Shown: in pieces, positions 35,001 to 42,400 of the stretch | How the letters are laid out: every line of letters begins with the position of its first letter | Numbering within the stretch: position 1 is the first letter of the stretch | Source: JAMWDF01 sp964645405 | Lineage (GTDB): Bacteria; Ratteibacteria; UBA8468; B48-G9; DSTR01 | Assembly (NCBI GenBank): GCA_964645405.1 | Contig: CAZYCA010000035.1 | Coordinates: 10,744-74,743, forward strand | DNA: 64,000 nucleotides | Reading direction: 5' to 3' | Position numbers and translations under genes: made by a program | The notes under the pieces: model-generated | Database searches by the model: none | Seen by the model: the letters and a program-made list of their open reading frames with translations, nothing else | What the model was told of the DNA's origin: nothing

Positions 35001-35282
35001 TACATTTTCATACTTAAAGGGAGGTTGCCCAAATTGAAAAACTTCCACTGTTGGTTCACAGTGGCACCGGCCGACACACCCTTTCTGTCCGAGGTGGACA
35101 TCTTTAATTTTCCTTCTCTGAATTTCCTCGGCGATGGTTTTCCAGACAATCTTTGAGCCAGCAGCAATTTCGCAGGTGGACATGCCAATGTTGATTCTGG
35201 TCGTGGCTGTCCACTTGGCGAGATTCTCATGAATAGCTTTTTGCCTTGCTTTCTTCAGCTTCTCCAGAGGGTTACTTTCCAT
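32091..35282 (-). CDS. hydB: HydB flavoprotein fused to a GltD/NfnB-like module
   Basis: A 1063-residue fusion paralogous to the flavoprotein at 12633. It has an N-terminal [2Fe-2S] thioredoxin-like domain (QKGCVGRCHCEP), a NuoF core with RGRGGGGFPTGLKW near residue 195 and CNADEGDPGAFMDRG, and the [4Fe-4S] motif SCGKCIPCREGTKR near 484. After that a GltD-like reductase replaces the ferredoxin domain that ends many HydB proteins: CGRVCHHPCQSHCRR, FAD loop VVGSGPAGLACACWL near 670, NADPH loop VIGGGNAAMDVARTCLRLGA near 815, and FAGGDFVTGGGTVLDSMAQG. It probably holds FMN, FAD and sites for both NAD(H) and NADP(H). AGGGAGAAATAG precedes the ATG. Confidence 0.92.
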   Translation of the reverse strand: MESNPLEKLKKARQKAIHENLAKWTATTRINIGMSTCEIAAGSKIVWKTIAEEIQRRKIKDVHLGQKGCVGRCHCEPTVEVFQFGQPPFKYENVDVRKAKEIVYKHLVRKTLPVRKTDLSHSVSTQALTDKSRFIFGDIPYFARQKRIALRNCGVIDPESIDDYLAIRGYEALARVLTEYTPSRVIEEVTKSGLRGRGGGGFPTGLKWRFVAEQPGNEKYVICNADEGDPGAFMDRGIIEGDPFSVLEAMAICGFAVGAHQGIVYIRAEYPLAVARLRKAIDRACHLNLLGKNILGTDFTFNVEIVLGAGAFVCGEETALIHSIEGSRGMPRLRPPYPSVKGLWGKPTVINNVETWANIPVIILDGWESFAAVGTEKSKGTKVFALAGKVVNTGLVEVPLGMSLGEVIFDIGGGIKNGKKFKAAQTGGPSGGCLPVKFLNTPVDYESLTQAGSIMGSGGLIVMDEDDCMVDVAKFFLEFTQDESCGKCIPCREGTKRMLEILERITRGQGKEGDLEKLERLAQTIKKTALCGLGQTAPNPVLSTLRYFRNEYESHIRQRRCPAAVCAELFVSPCQHSCPVQIDIPVFIGQIKHGQTQEALKTILKRNVLPSVCGRVCHHPCQSHCRRAKVDQSVSIMLLKRFAADYDKFSKVTFDLEKISIRPEKVAVVGSGPAGLACACWLARFGYQVTILEAEKNLGGMLRLGIPEYRLPRNILKRDINRIKKTGVKVKTGVRVGKDITMEDLRKQGFKAFFLAIGAWKETSLMIPGTELTGVLGSLEFLKAYNTGQLKKIKGIWTFTSPEGKVSLTDRRVAVIGGGNAAMDVARTCLRLGAREVHVIYRRSREAMPAIFEEVQEAEAEGVQFHFLLIPHIIKGENGSVSSLECCSTRPGEFDESGRRKAVPTEEKVVFPVEVIITAIGARPEIPEGLKEFTLTPWGTIKVDPVTLATNVPDVFAGGDFVTGGGTVLDSMAQGEQAAISIDRYLRGENLSENRFVYSGTRQKVTATDIPSDMTPKGTVPARKLPLKQRLAGFREVELGYDRKQAVEEASRCLRCDRKENHE

Positions 35283-37146
35283 CTATTTCTCCCTTGTTAA
35301 GCGTGAAACAAAAGGCATTACCGCATTCTGCAGGTTCTACCCAGATGCGGCCGCCATGTTTTTCTATGATTTCTTTGGTAATAAAAAGCCCCAGTCCTGT
35401 TCCTTTCACCCTGGTAGTTTCTGGTAACCGGCTGAACCTCTTGAAAAGGAGGCTTTGTTGTTCCGGAGTAAGTGGCTGACCATCATTGTAAACCTGGCAG
35501 TGAATGAAACTCTCTTCTGTTCTGCAGGAAAGACGGACAACTCCTTCCTCTTTTCCATACTTAACAGCATTGGAAATCAGATTGTTGAAGACAATCTGCA
35601 ACAGACTCCTGTCTCCTTTAAGAATTATTCCTGCCGGGATTTGTTGCTGCAGTTTCATCTTCTTTTCTTGCAGCGGTTTTTCAAAAGTAATCAAACACGG
35701 TTTAACCACATCCTCCAGAAGGTCCAGCTGCTGGATAGCTAACTTCAATTCTCCTTTCTCGATACGGGAAAGATCTAAGTAGTTTTTCACCATCATTTCA
35801 AAATGGTCCAGACTTTTAGCCGCAGCATTCAGCGCCTTTTTCTGAGCCTCGTTAAGCGGACCAAGATAACCGTCTTTTAAGGCATAAATGTTCATCATGA
35901 TAGAACCCAGAACTCCTTTCAATTCATGCGAGACAAAGCCAACCATGTTGAGATAATTTTTGTTGGCGGTCTGCAGTTTCTGGTTAAGATTGAGAAGTTT
36001 TTCCCTTTCTTTTTGTAGTTCCTTAGCCATCATATTGAAGGTATTCAGCATAATGTTGAGTTCATTAACCGAGGTTGAGGTCTCTACCGGGACATCCCAG
36101 TTACCTTTAGCCAGGGACTGAGCAGCAGCTGTAACCTGACGGACCGGTGTGGTGATACCACTGGCTATCCGGTAAGAAAGAGCCAGGCATGCCAGAATGA
36201 CAGCGACAAGCAGAAGTCCCAGATTTAGATACATCTGGTCTCTAATCTGCAGGAAAGGTGCCTCCAGAATTCCCACATAGAGAATTCCGACAATTCTGCC
36301 ATCCCTGGTGCGGAGAGGGTCGTAGGCAGTGAGATACCAGTCGTTGACCACAAAGGCTCTGTCGTTCCAGGAAAGACCCTGCCCGTAAACCTTATCGGAG
36401 ACGGCGCGGGAAAGAAGGGTGCCCACAGCGCGCTGCCCATCTTCAGTCCGCACAGTTGTGGCAATCCGGCGGTCACCGAGGAAGATGGTGACCGTACCGG
36501 TGGGTTTCCCTTTCCAGGTACTCTTCTCAAAAATAATATTCTGGATCCTATCCACGAGTGTGAAGTTATAGTTAAGAATCTTGCCTACCCGGAGTTTTCC
36601 TTTCACCTTTCCCTCTTTGTCCCTGCTGGGGGTGGATGCTTCCATTACCAGGGCTTTCCGCAGTTCACCCAGATTTGTAGGTCTGGCCATGGGCGTCGGT
36701 TTATCCTTAATGATTGCTCTTTCTGCCAGCTCCGGACAGATACGTTTAAGTTCTTCATAGGTAAGCACTCTTGTTTCCGTTACGATACCGTCTGGTAATT
36801 CTGTTGTTTCCGCATAATCAATATATACGTAATCAAGCTCGTACCTTTTTTTCATTTCTGTAATTCGGGGAATACTTTCTATTGTTCTAATCGCATGGAA
36901 ACGGGAGAGAAAATCAGCAATTAAACCGAGTTGTTGCAGCTGGTTGTTGTATTCACTCCAGGCAGCCTTCAGAGCTCTGGCTACTTCTCTCTGGGTTCTC
37001 CCGATAATATTTTGAGCAATAAAATAACGACCATAAATGAAGATAACCAGACCCATAAACAAGATAATCAGCGCAAATCCTGAGAAGATGCGCAGACGTA
37101 ACGGTAGATGAATCTTCAGTCTAACGATTTTCTTCTTTTCCTTCAT
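35272..37146 (-). CDS. Cache-domain sensor histidine kinase
   Basis: A 624-residue membrane kinase: membrane helix near residues 18-38, a large extracytoplasmic Cache domain (FLGDRRIATTVRTEDGQRAV, FVVNDWYLTAYDPLR, IVGILYVGILE), a second helix near 318-340, a HAMP domain, then HisKA with phospho-His in FVSHELKGVLGS near 405 and the ATPase domain (NLISNAVKYG, GTGLGLFITKEI). Cache domains sense small external molecules such as carboxylates. It lies between rex and hydB, overlapping both by 26 and 11 bp, so it is made together with the [FeFe] hydrogenase. Its partners are probably the two lone receivers at the operon end. Confidence 0.92.
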   Translation of the reverse strand: MKEKKKIVRLKIHLPLRLRIFSGFALIILFMGLVIFIYGRYFIAQNIIGRTQREVARALKAAWSEYNNQLQQLGLIADFLSRFHAIRTIESIPRITEMKKRYELDYVYIDYAETTELPDGIVTETRVLTYEELKRICPELAERAIIKDKPTPMARPTNLGELRKALVMEASTPSRDKEGKVKGKLRVGKILNYNFTLVDRIQNIIFEKSTWKGKPTGTVTIFLGDRRIATTVRTEDGQRAVGTLLSRAVSDKVYGQGLSWNDRAFVVNDWYLTAYDPLRTRDGRIVGILYVGILEAPFLQIRDQMYLNLGLLLVAVILACLALSYRIASGITTPVRQVTAAAQSLAKGNWDVPVETSTSVNELNIMLNTFNMMAKELQKEREKLLNLNQKLQTANKNYLNMVGFVSHELKGVLGSIMMNIYALKDGYLGPLNEAQKKALNAAAKSLDHFEMMVKNYLDLSRIEKGELKLAIQQLDLLEDVVKPCLITFEKPLQEKKMKLQQQIPAGIILKGDRSLLQIVFNNLISNAVKYGKEEGVVRLSCRTEESFIHCQVYNDGQPLTPEQQSLLFKRFSRLPETTRVKGTGLGLFITKEIIEKHGGRIWVEPAECGNAFCFTLNKGEIDGK

Positions 37147-37750
37147 TGACGTAGTAAAGAAGATGTTCCAGTTCTATAGCCAGGTTTATATTGCTGACAA
37201 TGACACGCTCCGGTAGTTTCAGCGTCACCGGAGAAAAATTGAGGATTCCGCGGATGCCAGCTGCTACCAGGCGTTCGGCTACATCCTGGGCTACTGAGGC
37301 TGGTACTGTCAGAATGGCAACCCGAACCACTTCTTGGCGGATAAAATGGAAAAGGTCATCCAGCGGATAAACAGGTATTTCACCCTTTTTCCCTATTTTC
37401 GCCGGGTCAGCGTCAAAGGCAGCAACAATCTGGATACCTTCCTTTTCAAATCCTCTGTATTTAAGTAAAGCACTACCCAGCTGGCCGGCTCCTACCAGGA
37501 CAACTTTTTCTGTTTTATCTTTTCTAAGAATCCGGTTAATTTTTTCCAGAAGCTCACTGATAAGGTAACCGCCCTTTCGTCTGCCTGAAAGACCAAAAAA
37601 GGAAAAATCTTTTCTCACCTGAGCCGGCGAAACACCAGCGGCCTGCCCCAGGTTTTTGGAAAAGACCCTGGTGTAACCCAGTTCCTGAAACTGGTACAGG
37701 CACCTGCGGTAATGAGATAACCTCAAAACTGCATTCTTATAACCGATCAT
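37121..37750 (-). CDS. rex: Redox-sensing transcriptional repressor Rex
   Basis: A 209-residue winged-helix plus Rossmann repressor that releases DNA when NADH/NAD+ is high. The DNA-binding part contains SPAQVRKDFSFFGLSGRRKG near residue 40, and the NADH loop VVLVGAGQLGSALLKYRG near 90 is followed by FDADPAKIG. The ATG at 37750 is chosen; a longer frame to 37792 would cross the promoter. Six nt separate it from TACAAT, with no ribosome site, so the mRNA may be leaderless. A candidate Rex box covers that -10. The gene leads the hydrogenase operon, fitting NADH-dependent induction of H2 production. Confidence 0.93.
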   Translation of the reverse strand: MIGYKNAVLRLSHYRRCLYQFQELGYTRVFSKNLGQAAGVSPAQVRKDFSFFGLSGRRKGGYLISELLEKINRILRKDKTEKVVLVGAGQLGSALLKYRGFEKEGIQIVAAFDADPAKIGKKGEIPVYPLDDLFHFIRQEVVRVAILTVPASVAQDVAERLVAAGIRGILNFSPVTLKLPERVIVSNINLAIELEHLLYYVNEGKEENR

Positions 37751-37756
37751 GGCTAT

Positions 37757-37785
37757 ATTGTACCTTATTTCACAAAAAACGCAAA
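37757..37785 (-). promoter_or_regulatory. Promoter of the rex-hyd operon, probably leaderless
   Basis: On the minus strand TACAAT occupies 37762-37757 and a weak TTTGCG lies 17 bp upstream (37785-37780). The rex ATG starts 6 nt after the -10. The -35 is poor, as might be expected for a regulated promoter. Confidence 0.5.
37758..37775. promoter_or_regulatory. Candidate Rex-binding site
   Basis: The minus strand reads TTGTGAAATAAGGTACAA, an 18-bp imperfect dyad. The left arm TTGTGAAAT matches the known Rex consensus fully and the right arm ends in ACAA, with four mismatches in total against TTGTGAAATATTTCACAA. It overlaps five bases of the rex -10 box, the right place for autorepression. Confidence 0.6.
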
Positions 37786-37958
37786 TATTCAATCATACAG
37801 AAGATGGTCTGTCAAATCCCGGTTATCTTCCAAATTATGTAATGCTGGCAAAATATCAGCTAAACCTGTTCAGGCTGCCACGTTTTAACTAAATTGAAAT
37901 GTTGAGGAAAAAATCACAAAAAATGGAGGGGAGAGAAAAAAAGACAGCCTGCTGTGCT

Positions 37959-37987
37959 TTGACAGAGAAGCTGAAAAATGCTATACT
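37959..37987 (+). promoter_or_regulatory. Consensus sigma-70-type promoter of the kinase-PilZ gene
   Basis: TTGACA at 37959-37964 and TATACT at 37982-37987 are spaced exactly 17 bp. A leader of about 28 nt with AGGGAGA precedes the ATG at 38022. This is the best match to a housekeeping promoter in the window. Confidence 0.7.
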
Positions 37988-38021
37988 TTTGCACATTCTA
38001 AGTTTCTGAAGGGAGACAGCT

Positions 38022-39488
38022 ATGGAGAAACTGCGTTCTGGTTCAGTGGTGGAAGGATATGTTCTTACGGAAATGATTGGCGCTGGAGGTTTCGCCACAG
38101 TTTATAAAGCTCAGGCTGTATCCGGTTCTGGAGCCTATGGTCCGGTGGTGGCTGTTAAAATTCTGCATCCCAGGAGAGCAGAAAGGTCTGAAGTGACCAG
38201 GTTCCGGGACGAGGCGAAAACAATTCTGGCTTTACAGCACCAATATATTATCAAGGTGCACACTTTTAAGGAGTACGACGAAAATTTTCTCATTTTTATG
38301 GAGTACGTGGATACAGATTTAAAAAGGTTTGTTTTGAGAAGGCCGTTTAAGCTGGAAGAAATATTATCTATCCTGAAGAAGGCTGCCCAGGGTTTACAGT
38401 ATGCGCATAGCCGGGGTGTGGTTCACCGCGATTTCAACCCTACTAATGTTCTGGTTTCCTGGTCTCTGGAAACTTTGAGGATAACTGATTTTGGGATTGC
38501 TGGACGGAGTAATCCGTTGTGGCGGAATCTTTTGCCTGGAACACCAGACCCGAAGTCCGGAACCAGAGGTTATTTTGCGCCGGAGCAATACAACGGTCAT
38601 TATGATGAACGTACCGATATTTATGCCTTCGGGAGAACCATTCGTTCTCTCTTTTATCATTCCAATTTACCCCTGCCTGCCCGGATGGCTAAAATAGTGG
38701 AGATTGCTACGAAAACCGAACCTGAAGAACGTTACCAGAGTATGACTGAACTTTTGTTTGCGCTGGAGATGTTTGCATCTGAACCAGAACCAGATACCTG
38801 GCAGGTGCAGAATGTTCTGGCAACATCCACTTCTTTTTCTCCTCCTAAAAACCACTCAGTCTCCAGAAGCAATCAGCTGGCAGAACGACTGGCGCAGGGA
38901 AGAGATTTTGTTATCAGGCTGGCTAATCAGGAATATAAGGTGGATTTGCTGAGAGCAGAACTTAGTGGAGAGTTAGTTTTTACTTTAGTTGACAGGAATG
39001 AGGTTTTAAGGACGCAGGTGTTACAATCAGCAGGGGAGGTTGTTTTTGAAGAAAACAGCCACTTGCTGGTTTGCGGGGCAACAATTCGGGTGGCGGACAA
39101 CCGAACTCTGGTTGCCAGTCATTTCCAGCAACCTGTGGCTGAACGGCGGAAGTCTCACCGGGTACATTTTTCTGTTTCCGGTGAAGTTGTTTTGCCTGGT
39201 TTCTTCCGGGCAAACAGTGTAAAGGTGACAGTGCTGAATCTCAGCAAAAACGGTGCCAGGTTGAAAGTCAGCCAGGCTCTGCGGCTGGATAAGGATTATG
39301 ATTTGCAATTAAATCTGGCAGGAAAAACCTGTCAGGGTAAATTTGTCATCCTGAGTTCGCAGGAAAAAGATGGGTTTTATTTCTACAGTATCCGCTTCAC
39401 AGAGATGTCTGAACGTGATGCCAGACGGATAGAGGATTATGTTGAGGAAATATCACGGGGTGTCAAACCCCAGCGCGAAATCTACTGA
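38022..39488 (+). CDS. Ser/Thr protein kinase fused to a PilZ domain
   Basis: A 488-residue soluble protein. Residues 1-255 form a eukaryote-like kinase: glycine loop MIGAGGFATVYKA, VAVKIL lysine, C-helix Glu in FRDEAK, catalytic loop HRDFNPTNVL near 134, DFG in ITDFGIAG and APE in YFAPEQY. The usual Lys of HRDxKxxN is Asn here. A beta-rich linker (about 290-370) follows, then a C-terminal PilZ domain with RRKSHR (RxxxR) near 375 and NLSKNGA (NxSxxG) near 408, both complete c-di-GMP-binding motifs. It may tie phosphorylation to c-di-GMP. It has no membrane helix. The following gene overlaps its 3' end. Confidence 0.9.
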   Translation: MEKLRSGSVVEGYVLTEMIGAGGFATVYKAQAVSGSGAYGPVVAVKILHPRRAERSEVTRFRDEAKTILALQHQYIIKVHTFKEYDENFLIFMEYVDTDLKRFVLRRPFKLEEILSILKKAAQGLQYAHSRGVVHRDFNPTNVLVSWSLETLRITDFGIAGRSNPLWRNLLPGTPDPKSGTRGYFAPEQYNGHYDERTDIYAFGRTIRSLFYHSNLPLPARMAKIVEIATKTEPEERYQSMTELLFALEMFASEPEPDTWQVQNVLATSTSFSPPKNHSVSRSNQLAERLAQGRDFVIRLANQEYKVDLLRAELSGELVFTLVDRNEVLRTQVLQSAGEVVFEENSHLLVCGATIRVADNRTLVASHFQQPVAERRKSHRVHFSVSGEVVLPGFFRANSVKVTVLNLSKNGARLKVSQALRLDKDYDLQLNLAGKTCQGKFVILSSQEKDGFYFYSIRFTEMSERDARRIEDYVEEISRGVKPQREIY

Positions 39489-42400
39489 CTGTTTCCTGTG
39501 TAAGAAAATAGCCTCTGGGTTCTGGATAGTTTTTCCCCTGTTTTTCCTGGATATTTTTTCGCCCCCGGTGTTCTCAGAATCTCCCCTTTACCAGTACTGG
39601 CCTTCGCAGGAGCCAGTAAATCTTCTGGTGAATGGAAATTTCAATCGTGCAGTTGGAGGGTGTCCTTTTGCCTGGAAGCTGGAAGGTAACGGCAATCCTT
39701 ATCTTTTCAACCGTGGTGCTTATCATGCCGCTGGTGTGCAAGTGACTGACAGTAGTTCACCAGGAGCCAGACTTGTCTCCCAGACTATTCCTGTTAAGGA
39801 TGCTTCCGGCAACTGGGTGTTAAGCGGTCTTTTTTCCGGGGGTCCAGGCCAGCAGGATGAAGTTGTCCCTGTTGATGAACAAAGAAAAGGTGCCGGTGTC
39901 ATAGAAGTTCGCTGTTATGATTCTGCGGGGAAAAGATTGCCAGTTGCTACCCGTTTTACATTTCAGGGTAGACGTCAGGGAATGCATCGTTACCGGGAGC
40001 TAAACGAAGGCAGAATATTCCGCCGTTTTCAACTTCCTCCAGAGACTGCTTCAGTGGAAGTGGCCTGGGGGCTGGAGAAAGCGGTTGGTCGGGTAACAGC
40101 AGATGACCTTATGTTTTACCGGGATACTTATCTACCCCGTACCAGTTTACCTGTAGCCCGCTACCTTCCTCATCATTCAGGCAAATGGATAAACTGTGAT
40201 TCTTCTGAATCAATCCTCACTGATGGTGTCAGGGACCCTGGTCCAGAAGGAGATATTAATCCAGTGCTGGCAGGAGTAGAAAAATATCCCTTCAATCGGA
40301 ACTGGCTGCAAAGTTTTCCTTCAGGTGTTACTTTTGATCTGGGGAGTCTTTATGCAGTTGATGGTCTGGAGATTACCCTGGCAGTTTCAGTACCGGATGT
40401 TGTGGATACCAGGGAGGAAAGGTTTGAACCATCCTGTCTTCACCTTTCCTTTTCAGAAGATGGAGTTTCCTTCGGGCAGGAGATAAACTTGCTTTACCGT
40501 CCGGAGTTGATGCAGGCAGAATCTCTCATCACTCTTCCGTACACAGGTTTTAGAAGACTGGGCAGGTATATCCGGCTCAGGGATAGTGTTGTTCTCAGTG
40601 AAGTTCGTTTTTCCGGGGAGAAATCCAGTGTGCTGGCTGGTTATCGTCCGTTAGTTACCCTGGTGAACAGACAGTTGCGATACGGACTGGAGCTGGAACT
40701 TGCCGCCTGTGAAGATACATCTTTGTTTTCCCGGATACCAGGGGGAAACATTTATCGGATTGATACCAGGCGCTCTGCAGAAATTATTCTTTCCTCTCCT
40801 CACGGTACAGTTAAAGATACTGTTTATTTTGACGATTTTCAGCCCGGGAAGATAATGAGACGTGCCTGCCTGCCAGTTTCTTTACTTCCTGTTAAATACG
40901 GAGCTGATTTGAAGGTAATTTACCAGGAAAAGGTGGAAGTATGGGATTCTCCCACCACGCATTCCCATAAAGAGGAAAGAAGTTTGCCTGTTCTCTCCGT
41001 CACCAGGGCATTACCTGATTTACCTGAACTGGAAAAGATAAATCAGCAACTTGATGCCTGGGGAAAGAGGCTGGTTCAATCCGGCTCTAAGGAAAGAAAA
41101 TCCCTTGCGGTTTTAGCCAGGGCGCAGCTTGCTCCACAGTTAAAACTTCTGGGTGTAGAAACCGAGCAGATAAAAGAATTTTTTGCCAGTACTAAAAAAC
41201 AGGTTACATCTGGACCTTCTCTGCTGCCTGAAAAGGAATTCCTTACACCTGATGGTAAATACCTGTTTCGTGTGTCCAGGAAAGCACCTGACTGTTTTCT
41301 GATACATAAATATGAGGTGGCTACCGGCAGGTTTATTTCTGGTGAAGGTCACCGTGGTAATTACCTAACCCCTGGAGATGTCCTTTTTCAACAACCGACG
41401 TTCTCCATAGAAAAACGCGTTTTAACTGAGCAGGAGACATGGGAGGAAGCGCAGGGAAAAACATCTGGCTGGGAGAAAGTCAGGAATCTACAGCTGGAGA
41501 AAGGTACACGGGCAGTCTACCGCATCTCTTTTGAATTACCAGAAGAAGGAACCTGGACTCTTGCTTACAAGACATTACCAGAATTTTTGGAAAGTAAAAT
41601 GGTTTTCCAGAAGAGGCAGTTACCGGTTTCCTTTAAAGGTGGCCAAAATGTTTTACAACTTCCGGATTGCAGAAAGGGAAGGAATGAACTGCTTATCTAC
41701 AGTGATGCTTCTTCTTTTAAGCCTTCTGCGGAAAGCAAGCCATTTACGACCAGTTTTCATCACTTTTTCCTGCTGAAAACTTCCCTGCCAGTCATACCTT
41801 TCAGCAACAACCAGTGTTTTTACCAGGGCGCAGGAAGGTTTACTATTATCTACGATGGCCAGCCTGTTACTGTAGAAGTTCCTGAGGCCGGGAAATTTCA
41901 GACTGCTGCTATCCAGTTTTCTTCTTTACTGAAACCTACCCGGACTACTGGAATTATTACCAGCAGTAAAGAAGGAGAGTATGTTGATAGAAAAAATCAA
42001 CGTTTCTATGTCTGGGGAGGACACTGGAATCATGTCCCCAGCAAGGAAACGGTTGATTTAGCAGTTCGTCTTTTGCCTACCATGGGAGTTAATGGTATCA
42101 GACAGATTTATGGCAGTGAAAGCGAAGCTGACCAGGCCACTGGCACATGGAAACCAGAGGCTTTAGACAACGTTTTTTATCAGGTAGCAAAGTTTGGTGA
42201 AGCAGGTATCTACCTGGATATCTGTCTGCACAGTTATGGCTGGTACACAGACCCGGACGGTGCATTTTATATGCTGGAAAACGGTCAGCATCCCCGGGGA
42301 CGACCTGTGAGCCGTTTGTGGAACCCGGACTACCTGAAGGCACAGCAAAATTATGCCCGGCAACTTTTAGCCACGGTGAATCCTTATACTGGCAGGAAAT

